Assembly (NCBI GenBank): GCA_025349905.2
Contig: MU624814.1
Location: 1-22,646 of the forward strand
Length of the DNA: 22,646 nucleotides
From: Blastocladiella britannica
Taxonomy: Eukaryota; Blastocladiomycota; Blastocladiomycetes; Blastocladiales; Blastocladiaceae
Reading direction: 5' to 3'
The notes below the pieces were generated by a model. That model was not told where the DNA came from. It ran no database searches and saw only the letters and a list, made by a program, of their open reading frames with translations. Position numbers and translations under genes: made by a program. Below, piece after piece: positions 8,888-18,235 of the stretch; the first letter of the stretch is position 1, and each line of letters starts with the position of its first letter.

Positions 8888-11800
8888 ATGGCGTTCCGGC
8901 GCGCGGTTGCTCTGACGCTTTTGGGTTTAGCGGTACTCGCCACTCAGATCCGCGGCTCATCTCACTCATCCAGTGAGAGCGTCGTACGGGTCCTATATCA
9001 CTCCGATGCCAAGATGCCAGGTTTGCCCCGCTTTCAGGCTTATGCAGACGCCTGGTCCAGCACAAGTGGAACCGCCGTGGATTTGATCCTGGCCAATTCG
9101 GTTCGGTTTTTTCTTTATAAGTATATACTTGTGCTACAAGGCACTGAAATACTCCTACACGACCACAGACTTTAGAAATGACTGTCACGGGTAGGATTCA
9201 ACCTTTTCACTCCCAACAGCGGACTTTAAAAGTACTGATCCACTCCAACAGAGTTTGTCAACGTCTTGTCCATCATGAAACTCCAGAAGCGTGCATACTA
9301 TGACATTGTCTTTGTCGATGGTACGACTTTGTCATTTCGCCATTGTTGGACAGACAACTAACCAACAATAACAACTAGTCATTTGGCCCTCTCTGCTCAC
9401 GGATATGCTTCTGCCTCTCGATGATCTCATGAGCGCGTCCACTTTGGGGCTGTATGATCCTGGACTTCTCGATGCCGGCTATGTGAATGGAAAGCTGTAC
9501 GCCGTCCCATTCAAGGCCTCGTATACTGTGCTCTACTATCGCCAAGATCTGCTCCGGCGCTACAATTTCATGAACCCGCCCGCGACTGTACGTGTTTATA
9601 TATATTTCAAATCTCCCGGACTCTGAAGACTGATCACTAAAGTATTTACCAAAGTGGGACGAAATGGAGACCCAGCTCAAGATCATTTTGCCAGCCGAGC
9701 GCGCTGCCGGCCGGCCCATTGACGGGTACCTTGGTCAGCTCAAGGCGTACGAGGGGCTCACATGCGACGTCATGGAGTGGCTCGCCAGTGTTGATGCAGG
9801 TCCAGTGGTCGAACAAATCCCGGGCAGCCCAGCAACGCTGTCGGCGCTTGACTCGACCAAGGCAGCCGCGACCATCAGCATCATGTCTCGTCTCAGGCGA
9901 TGGATTCAACAGGGACTCATGCCAGCCTCGGTCCTCAGTGCCCAAGAGTCGACGGGTAAAGCTCAGTACGAGAGCGGCAAGGCAGTGTTTATGCGCAACT
10001 GGTTTTCCACGTCCATGATCGATGTTCCCACGCCCGCAAATGCTGTCGGAGCAATTGCGCCACTTCCAGGAGCGACTGCCGACCTCGCGGGCCATGCAAC
10101 GAACGGTGGCAATTTCCTCGGCGTCAATCGTCACTCGGCAAACGTGACGGCAGCGGTGGCAGCTCTCCAGTTTCTGACGTCGAGGGATAGCCAAGCGTTG
10201 TGGTTTGACATCAACAACTGGGTTCCCTCCCTGAGTTCGTTTGCTGCTGGTGCGTTTTATTTACCTTTTCAAATTCAAGAGACTGACACATGGAAACCGA
10301 ATCAAGATCCGAACTTTTGCCAGACACTGCGCAATTGCGAGGTCGCCGGGAAACTCCAGGTACCTAAATATTATTGCCTTTATAATCCTTAAGTTTGAGA
10401 AAACTGACACATAAATACCAAAGTTGGTGGCTCGTCCTTCAGCCCCCACCGGTCCAGCCTACCTTGAAGTGTCCGCCATCATTTACAACACGTGGCACAA
10501 TGTCCTTGCCGGCGAGGTTTCCCCACAATTGGCCGTCAAGCAAACGCTCTCGAGCCTTTCCAAGCTTCTTGGCATCAACATTCTCGGCCCGGTCCTGGAA
10601 ACATCATGGCAGGAGGCGTACGGTTTCTTGGTCGCGGTCATTTGCGCCATTTCGATCTGCTGCATCCTTGCCACCATTCCCATCAGCATTCAGGCGTCCA
10701 AGACCACCCCGAGCTTGCGCCATGCCCTTTCAGTGTTTCTGACTGCCGCACTGCTTGCTGGTGGCCTCCTGGGTGCCGCGTGGCCGCTGACATTTGTCGG
10801 CCGCCCGAGCTGCACGCTGCAAGTAGCCCTTCCCATCACGGCATGGACCATCATTTTGACGGCAGTCGCGGTCCGCGATCTGCAAGTATTCATGATCATC
10901 ACGTCCACCATGAGCCACATCTCGAAGCGCGTGATTCGACTCGCCTGGTCATTTATTGCCGTCACATTTGCCTTGCAGGCGATGTTTATTGGGGTGTGGG
11001 CGGGCCTCAGCGCTCCCGAAGCGACGGTCCGGCCCGTCAACGACGAGTGGCAGTACAGCGCGTGCGGTATGGGTCGCATGCCGCCGCTGGTGTTGTTGCC
11101 GTGCTCCATGGTGGTTTCGCTGTTTGCGCTCAACATCTGGCTCGCGGTGAAAGCCGCACAGTATCCTGAGATCCAGGCGCTGCAGCGTGTACCCACGCTC
11201 AGGTTGCTTTACGTACTCGTTGCTCTCCTGCTGATTGAGGTGCGTCCTCTCACTTTTTATACTGGATCCCTGCAAACACTAACAAACGTATCGTCATATA
11301 AAATAGATTACACTCCAGCAAATGCTGGCGGACACGCCGTCGGTTCGCGTAGTGCTCCATTCTCTCGCATCGCTCTTACACTCGATCAGCCTTTCCATCA
11401 TCTCGGTCCGGTCGCTCAAGCCTCCGAGTCGCGCCAACGTCGACACCATGTCCTCGAGCGGAGAGACTCAGTCGCGCAGTGCAAGCACGGCGAATAAACG
11501 CAACACTGCCGTTACTCGTCCCGGGGGAGGAGCGGGTGGCGCAATCAAGACATACGATCCCAGCTCGGCATATTTGGGGTCCAGCGCGATCGATATGCCC
11601 CTCGTGGACTCGAACCGTACCGAAACGCTGACGGTCCGTATCGCAAAGTCAGCAATCTCCTTGGATCTCCAGCTTGCGTCCGGGTGCTATGTGTGGTTTA
11701 TTTCTGATCGGCAGCTGTTGCTAATCCGCGAGGTGCGTTTCCCATATTTTTCTGTGAGATCACCAACCAATTCTCACTGCTCATGGGAAAAAATGAACAG

Positions 11801-12007
11801 CGAGCTGGACAGCCGAAACGGCGGCTGGTACTGGACGTACATGCGCTGGCCGCGTTGCGCTTAGCTACTTCGTCCAGCGGTGCGGGCACGCTGCGTCTCC
11901 AAATCCCAAGCGGCGTTCATTTGGAGTTTGCCGGTGGAGCTCAGGAAATGGACCGGATTGCGCAGTGGAAGGAGTTGCTAAAGAGGAATGTGCCGTCGAC
12001 CGCCTGA
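8888..12007 (+). CDS. Class C (GABA-B-like) GPCR with bacterial-type solute-binding ectodomain and PH-like tail
   Basis: Model, nine exons: 8888-9100, 9169-9190, 9252-9320, 9379-9587, 9655-10249, 10307-10359, 10424-11239, 11307-11732 and 11801-12007, giving 869 aa with every phase consistent. Residues 1-22 are a signal peptide. Residues about 30-390 resemble family 1 extracellular solute-binding proteins (sugar-type ABC importers): a T-W-D-E motif at the exon 4/5 join, NGKLYAVPF and Y-E-G-L-T. Seven hydrophobic spans follow at about 453-692, with Cys517 at the top of TM3 and Cys601 in extracellular loop 2 as in class C receptors. The tail (about 735-865) ends in an amphipathic E-M-D-R-I-A-Q-W-K helix after short beta-like stretches, suggesting a PH-like domain. 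The likely role is nutrient or small-molecule sensing coupled to heterotrimeric G proteins; the ligand is unknown. Confidence 0.82.
9169..9190 (+). other. 22-nt microexon in receptor gene
   Basis: This short exon lies between acceptor CCACAG and donor GTAGGA and encodes T-L-E-M-T-V-T plus one base. It bridges the V-D-L-I-L-A-N-S strand of exon 1 to F-V-N-V-L-S in exon 3, as expected for the start of a solute-binding domain. The donor is less typical than others in the gene, so the exact boundary is provisional. Confidence 0.6.
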
Positions 12008-12021
12008 GAGCTCTCTTTTGG

Positions 12022-14227
12022 TTATTGTCTTTTTAGTTGAATATATTTACGGCTGCTGTCTTGCGTGGGAGAAGAAGCAGCGGCAGATTGAAGCTCTTCT
12101 GTAATCGAGGCGTGAGCCCCAACGATTGCTTGTCGCCGACGACGATCTTCTTCGGGACCTGCCCACCCGTGGGGGCGGATGGGTATGCGCGCGGCCAATG
12201 CGCTGGGGAGTAAAATACTCCCGAGTTGCTGCAAGAGATCGGACGGTATACCACTGGCACGAGCGTCCCCAGGTGTCACAGCAGCTCCACTCGCTGCTGG
12301 ACGGTGAATAAATTCAGTTGTACTTCCAGGTACTGCGATCGCTGTTGCAGTACATAACCTGTGTATCGCCATCAAGCTGGCACGAGATGGGGCCAGGCAC
12401 GCCACGTCGCGCAAAATCGCTGGAGGAAGTGCCGGCAAAGAAGAAACGAAGAGGGGGAGCGGGAATGGCGACCCGGTGGCCGGTACCGAAACGATCGGCC
12501 GCGGTGACGGCGGAGGGATGGCCACCACAGGCGACTGAACTCCCGGAGCCGCCATCGCGGTGCCAGCGCGTCGGGCCACATCCGGGTAATTGTGCGCAAC
12601 CTTGGCCCATCGGGCGGCAACCCTGCGGTCCGATCGAGCCGGCGGGGGCAGACTGGCGGCAATGACGCTCCACTGCGGGCCAAATTGCCGCACCAAGTTC
12701 GCGAGCGCTTCATCGTGTGCTTGCGACCATGGCGCTTGCTGTCGCTCCTCGGCCTGCTGGTTCACGTACCGCTCGCGACACTGCATATCGGATCGGCCAA
12801 CCACCACCGCAGCCACCTCGGACCACCGGTCGCCGAACTGCTCGTGGGCGTGGTCGAGCGCTTCGTCTTCGGCGGCGGTGAACCGTCCACGCCGCATGGC
12901 CGGATCGAGCGCCTTCCACCGCTGAAGGCACTGCTTAAAGTCACGCGTGCCGACCACCTGGGCCACTGCTTCCCAGCGAGGACTCGGGTGGCCGTGGAGA
13001 TACACTGCTTGCGTGAGCAAATTGTCTTCGTCCTTGGTCCAGTTTTTGCTGGTATCGGAAGCAATGGTGAATTTTTGGATTTGGCATTGTATGAGAAAAA
13101 TGAATGGCAATACCGTGTTCCTTTATAGTCGCCCGCCTTTCGTCGAGACTCTTGGTGCGTGGCGTACACCCAAGCAAGCGATCGAGGAGCCTAGATGGAG
13201 CGAGTTGGCAATTTGGAAATGCACTCATGTTGGATAAGGAAAAAAATAGAGTACCGGCATCCCCGCTTGCACCTGCAACCAGTCAGTGCAGGCGCCGGCA
13301 AGTCGTTTGATGGTGGCGATCTCGGCAGCGGACGGCTTGGCAGTGCTGTATCGAGGATGGCTGACGGCAAGCCACTGGACGCGGCACTCTGCCGCCGATC
13401 TCGACGAGGCAAAGTACGCAGCAGAAATGTGCTCCCAGTCGATCCGGTCGTCGGCAACGTTGGCAAGGATTTGGTGTTCGCTCCAGTCCGCCAACTCGGT
13501 CAAGGAGGCTCGGTTTCTAGTGATTTAACGGATGAGGTTGCTGCTGCACAACACGTGAAACCCACATATACCCACTCTCGAAGGAGGAGAAAGCTCGAGT
13601 AATTGACGATTGCGCGCTGGAGCCGCTTGATTTCCTGCTGATTCCCTGTATACGTGATCCACCACCATATTCAGTCCAGAAGGAAGCAAATAGGTCATGC
13701 CATATGACAGCATACATGGAGCAGTCGTAACGCCGGAATTGCGCTCGATCAGTTGCGCGCGGATCGCGGACACGGCCGGGTGCACCTCCAGCTCTGGCCC
13801 AAGTTGATCCGAAAAGAGGGAAAAAGGTCGTTGGGCGTCGGTATTGCTCGTGCCTGGTTCCTTCCAAAGCTCGGGCGGGAACGCAAATAGATCGCCGTTC
13901 GCATCTATGGTCGCTGCAGTGGTGGCTTCCGCGCCGGCAGCAGGTCCAGCAAACGCGGCTGGGTCCAGTTTGGCGGCAATCGAGACCAGTGTCATTCCAT
14001 TCAGAGCTCGCTATCGTTTTTTGTGTCGTAAGTACGGCGCGACATTGCTCGAAATATGAATCGTATTTTACTCGCTGCCGGGTAATTTGATCGCGACGGG
14101 CATGGAGGGCGCGCAAGAGCTTTTGCAGGGCGTCTTGGTACTGGGCATTCTCGGCCAACACGGCTCCGAGCCCTGCCTGGGCAAGCTCATTTGGCGCGCG
14201 AGTATCAAGGTGCGGCGGCGGGTCCAT
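12022..14227 (-). CDS. SNAPC4 (SNAP190)-like Myb-repeat protein, snRNA gene transcription
   Basis: Coding blocks: 14227-14072, 14010-13572 and 13508-13273, then a last block from about 13127 or lower to 12022. The first two introns are 61 and 63 nt and keep frame. The third block holds the SNAPC4 half repeat (DWEHIS, F-x-x-SRSA-x-x-C, W, HP) and the start of repeat Ra. The last block holds three Myb repeats: NWTKDEDNLL to T-R-D-F-K-Q-C-L-Q-R-W, then RGRFTAAEDEAL to GRSDMQCRERY, then APWSQAHDEAL to S-D-R-R-V-A-A-R-W. The order and the L-D-P-A-M-R-R-G linker match SNAPC4, the DNA-binding subunit of SNAPc, which recognises the proximal element of snRNA promoters. The N-terminus is partly helical and the C-terminus is Ala/Pro-rich. 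The join completing repeat Ra could not be settled. Confidence 0.72.
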
Positions 14228-14269
14228 AACAAGAAAAAGATCTATTGCAAAAGAGAAAACGAGTAAAAA

Positions 14270-16167
14270 CTACTGGCCACGCACACCGCCAAGCTGCACG
14301 GCCTGCAAGACACCTTTCATCAGCATAGCCTGCTGCATCTGAATCAGGGCCACGTCAGCCACCTGCGCGTCAATGCACGTGATGGGCACCAGGCCCTTGG
14401 CATTCGCGGCGCCGGCGGCGCTTCCCGCCACGCTGGCCAGCGTGCGGTTGGTCACGTACGCCCATCCGTCCGAGTACACGGCATGCACCGACACCATATC
14501 GCCCTCCTGCACGTCCACCTCGTCCGGCGCCGTCGCCAGGTACTCGGTGGCAACCATGCGCGGGCCATCGACCACGATCGGCGTCACGCTTGGAGCAATC
14601 GACGCCCGATTCCCAGCCGAGGTGGCGAACCCGCCGTTACCGCCTTGTGAGCCTTGCACAAGCGGGCCCGTGCCAACCGTGCTGCTCGCCAGGTCCGGGT
14701 TGGCCTGTCCAATCTCGACGATTGACGTCGCGTCCGAGCCACGGCGCACCGAAGGGACCGCAAACGCCGGACCCGTCGGCGACGGCGGAATCGGCGGCGC
14801 ACCGGGGTACGCGCTGCCCACCACAACAGGCCGCGTGTACCCACCGGGGCCCTGAGTACTCAGCGTGCCGTTGGAGCGGCGCGGCGTCGACGTAGGCAAC
14901 GGAATCATTGCGCCCGAGCGGTCCATGGATCCGTCATAGCCGCTGCCACCGGTACGAGACCGGTCGAGCGAGTACATGCCCTGCACGGACGTGGGCTGCG
15001 GAGCCATCGGAGACGATGGCTTGCGTTGCATGGACGCCGACGCGAACGCGGCATCGACAAACGTCGGCGACGGCGGCGCACCGGGGGGAGCTGCGTACGC
15101 GTCCACGACATTGTACTCGTCGCCGTGGTACGAGGGGAGCGGCGCCGAAATTACCATGTCGCCGCCCGTGTGGCTGCCGCGCGACCCTTGGTTGGGTGGA
15201 TCGGCTGCGCCCGTGCTGTACGGGTTGTTTGGGTGGTAGCCCGAGCCCCCGTCCGGCTTGGACCCGTAGTGGCTGGGCCCAACGTCCTCTGCTTGGTCGC
15301 GCTTCCGCTGCACATGGAACCCGGCCACAAACGCCAGCGCGACCACACCCACCACCGACGCCAGAATGATGACTGCCAGCAGCGACGACGACGGTTTGCC
15401 GGCCGAAGCATCGGGAGATGGGGTCGCGGTCGGCGAAGACGTCGTTGAAGGGGCAGGGGTGGTGGTCGTGGTCGGGTCAATGTCGGTGCCCGTCACGGCA
15501 ATCCCAAAGAGCGTCTTGCTGGTGTCCTTGAAATCGAGGGGCTTTTCGCAGTTGACGGACATGATGAGCGAGTCGATCGCGGGCACGTTCGGGTACAGCG
15601 AGATGCCAAACAGCTTGCATCCCGCCTGGGTCAGGATGTAGTTGGAAGTGCTCTCGTTGGGGTCTGTTTCGTTTTTGTTTGAAGGGCTGAGTCTCAATCT
15701 CAAAACACTTATGCGAAAAAAAAAAAGAAGAGCATAAACAAACCAAAGACAATGGGCTCGACAGAGCTGGTGCCGGCAAAGTTCTTGTCGTCCGCGGTCC
15801 CGATTTGTGTAATATTGTTGGGTCCCGCGCGAATCAAGAGCCGGGACCAGGGGGACGGGGTCAAGTCCAGCGTGGTGTTGCGGGACGTTGTTGCGGTGCC
15901 GTCGCGAAGCCATGCAGAGCCGCCGCCAGTGGCGCAGCGAGCAAGCACGCCCGAGACGCCCGCGTCGCCGTAATAGAGCGCCAGGGACGAGATGGAGTCG
16001 CCCGGGCGGCAAGTAAAGTCCGAGGACGGCTGGCCACCGTCGGCCCGTTTCGAGCCGAAAGGGCCGAGCTTGTAGTTCATGAGCTTTGATTGCGCATGCG
16101 TGAGCGTCGTGGCCATGGCGAGGACCAGGACCAGTGTCGCGAGCAGCTTTTGGGTGGCGGCGTGCAT
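14270..16167 (-). CDS. Single-pass membrane protein: lectin-like ectodomain, Ser/Pro-rich linker, cytoplasmic SH3
   Basis: Model: exons 16167-15744 and 15663-14270 with an 80-nt intron (donor GTTTGT, acceptor AACAG), giving 605 aa. A clear signal peptide (residues 1-25, ending T-H-A-Q-S) precedes an ectodomain of about 180 aa. Its GPFG start, S-I-S-S-L-A-L-Y-Y-G strand and late L-F-G-I-S-L-Y...A-I-D-S-L strand recall jacalin-like lectins; this is moderate resemblance only. A Thr/Pro-rich stalk, probably O-glycosylated, follows. One transmembrane helix lies at about 235-257 followed by QRKRDQ. The long cytoplasmic tail is Pro/Ser/Gly-rich and ends in an SH3 domain at about 511-573 (Y-L-A, DEVDVQEGD, SDGWAYVTN, GLVPITCI). 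It may sense or adhere to the cell surface or wall and recruit proline-rich partners. Its stop is only 42 nt before the SNAPC4-like start. Confidence 0.83.
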
Positions 16168-16339
16168 TGTCGATTTTTATTTATAGTATTCTATGTATCG
16201 GTGCCCGGGTATGCTCTGTACGTCGTCCTGCTCCTTTCAAAAAATAATTTTATCGTTTTTTTTTGTGAAAGGAAGTTCGAAGTGCACGAGTCTTGGGAAT
16301 CAATGATGGCGTCCATGTGAAACAAACTTAAGCCACATT

Positions 16340-18235
16340 TTATTTTACGGGAACGACCGATGGCGCGAAGCGCGAGTACGGCCCCTCGAGCATGCTCTGA
16401 AAAACCGAGGCAGCAATATCCTCGGCCGCGCGCACCGCACGTGCCTCGTCGCCCGCATCGAGCGCCTTTTCGAACCGCAATCGCAGTGGTGCCGAAATGT
16501 TGATCTCCTGCAGGGACCCGCACCCAATGTAGGTCACATGCAAGTGCCGCAGCCTTGTCATGAGCGGGTCGGACGGCTCAATTGCGATGGCCGACGGCCG
16601 CCGCGAGATCGTGTACGACTTGGACGGCCCACTCAGCAGCTCCTCAAGCTCCACGCCGAGGAATGGGTTCCCGGATGAGGTTGGGTACAACTGCGCTGGC
16701 GCCGGTGGAACGGGTGAAAGGGGCGAAAGGGGAGAAATCGGCGCCGACGACCGCAGTTTAGGCGGCGTCGTTGGCAGCTGCTGCTGGTTCTCCGTCTGCG
16801 CCGAGCTGAAGCCGGTGCTCTGCGAGAGTGTCCGTGCCAAGGTTTGGCCGTCAGATTGGATGGTGGCAGTGGCACGGATGGTGCCAAGAGTGAGCGAGCT
16901 TGGGAGAGTTGGTGCCGAGAGCAAGCGCGTGTGCTCCAAGTAGTACTGCGGGAGCTCTGGGCAGTATTCTCGGGCACAAAACTGCGTAAATGTGACGCGA
17001 AGGTTAGGGTGGCTAAGAACTCGCCGCAGACCCGTTTCGGGGGACTTGCTTGAGCGCGCCATTTCGACCCGCCGTTGCTGCCAGACCGAGTACACTGGGT
17101 ACCACGCGCGCATGCTTCCAGTGCAGAGCTCCCACACTAGTGTTGCGAAAAACGGACCCACGGCGGCCCGCGTTATTGGCGTGTCGTGGAAATAGAGGTT
17201 GCTGATGGCGTCGTAGATGGCATACGACGAAGCGAATGTCGCCCACGCCATGGCCCAGAGCACTTGACCACGGACGCTTGCTGCCGTCGGCGGCCCACCA
17301 GTCCAAGGCAGCGTCAAGAGAATTTGTCCCATGAGGCAAAAGAGCACAAATGCAGCGCAGTACATGGAAAAGTAGTCGACGAGGTTGCATCCAAATTTGT
17401 CTGGGGATGGCGTGGTCATGTACAGCGCGCCCAGGTCTCCGTACTTGTCAATTAACCCAAGCCAGACCGAGGCGGCGTGAAAGAATTTGGAGGTGCCCCA
17501 CCACATGACGGCGGCAGCTACGAGGAGCAGGATCGCGCGCTTTCGCATGGGCTGCGCCGAGGTGATGGTCGGGAGGTGCGTTCGGTTGTTGGTCGGAACG
17601 AGGGCGGGGCGCCTTCTTGCGTCTGTGGCAATGGCGACCGAGTCGACGCGAAACAAGAAAAAGGCAGAGTAGGCCATGATCCGGCCCGACCGCGACAAGG
17701 GGACGGATTGCGGTGCCGTGGTAAGCAGCATGGTTTCGCTTTTAGGGTTGTGAATGGATGTAGAGGCCCGGTGGCTCTGCTGCAACAGGTACTCGGAGCA
17801 CTGGCACCAGTCGAGCGAGCTCAAAAGCCTGATTGATTTGTCGTCAAAGTGAGCGACGAATGCTTTCAATGGATCCGCCTTCAAAAAAATCAGGCAGATA
17901 TTTAAGTACCACATATGTGTTAGTTGGCACATCTCGATCCACACGAGAATGACGAATCCAATGGAATAGGAGACAATGAAATCCTCACAAAAGTGCGAGG
18001 TCGCTTGGAACATGTTGATCCACAGCGGTTTCCAGACGGGCATGCTGTGGATTGTTACGGTGCAATACCAGTAGCCCACAAAACATCGGGCAATGAGCAC
18101 GTAAACGTGGTGCCGTTGCATTGTAGCGTGTGATCGCCATCGGTACAGGAGCGGCAACGGTGCCAGTTCCCAGACAAACGCGAAGACTTGGAGGAAGTAG
18201 TATATTGCCACGAGCTCTGTATAGTCGGCGGCCAT
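16340..18235 (-). CDS. Seven-transmembrane RGS protein with a split RGS domain
   Basis: Single frame of 631 aa. The ATG at 18235 is chosen because the first membrane helix starts there; the frame is open 40 codons further upstream but that stretch is Lys-rich and AT-rich. Seven hydrophobic segments are visible (about residues 8-31, 43-61, 82-103, 232-260, 290-311, 326-345 and 355-373), with a loop of about 125 aa between the third and fourth. An RGS domain follows: its N-terminal helices (VLSHPNLRVTFTQFC, E-Y-C-P-E) lie at about 403-435. After a Ser/Pro/Gln-rich insert of roughly 115 residues, the C-terminal half (EINISAPLRLRFEKAL, then a helix ending SMLEGPYSRF) lies at about 565-625. The product would accelerate GTP hydrolysis by a G-alpha subunit at the membrane, like plant AtRGS1 and fungal 7TM-RGS proteins. 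No intron is required, though the long loop could hide one. Confidence 0.82.
   Translation of the reverse strand: MAADYTELVAIYYFLQVFAFVWELAPLPLLYRWRSHATMQRHHVYVLIARCFVGYWYCTVTIHSMPVWKPLWINMFQATSHFCEDFIVSYSIGFVILVWIEMCQLTHMWYLNICLIFLKADPLKAFVAHFDDKSIRLLSSLDWCQCSEYLLQQSHRASTSIHNPKSETMLLTTAPQSVPLSRSGRIMAYSAFFLFRVDSVAIATDARRRPALVPTNNRTHLPTITSAQPMRKRAILLLVAAAVMWWGTSKFFHAASVWLGLIDKYGDLGALYMTTPSPDKFGCNLVDYFSMYCAAFVLFCLMGQILLTLPWTGGPPTAASVRGQVLWAMAWATFASSYAIYDAISNLYFHDTPITRAAVGPFFATLVWELCTGSMRAWYPVYSVWQQRRVEMARSSKSPETGLRRVLSHPNLRVTFTQFCAREYCPELPQYYLEHTRLLSAPTLPSSLTLGTIRATATIQSDGQTLARTLSQSTGFSSAQTENQQQLPTTPPKLRSSAPISPLSPLSPVPPAPAQLYPTSSGNPFLGVELEELLSGPSKSYTISRRPSAIAIEPSDPLMTRLRHLHVTYIGCGSLQEINISAPLRLRFEKALDAGDEARAVRAAEDIAASVFQSMLEGPYSRFAPSVVPVK

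Noticed and set aside
10250..10279. A 30-nt intron version of the same segment
   Set aside because: Too short compared with every other intron in the window (about 53-102 nt), and it would leave the CTGAC branch-like sequence inside the exon.
10250..10306. In-frame read-through of the receptor's intron between exons 5 and 6
   Set aside because: The 57-nt segment has no stop and could be coding, but it starts GTGCGT, contains CTGAC before a terminal AAG, and encodes a stretch that does not fit a solute-binding domain. It is treated as an intron, with some doubt.
12592..13128. Plus-strand frame of 178 codons
   Set aside because: Antisense to the Myb repeats of the SNAPC4-like gene.
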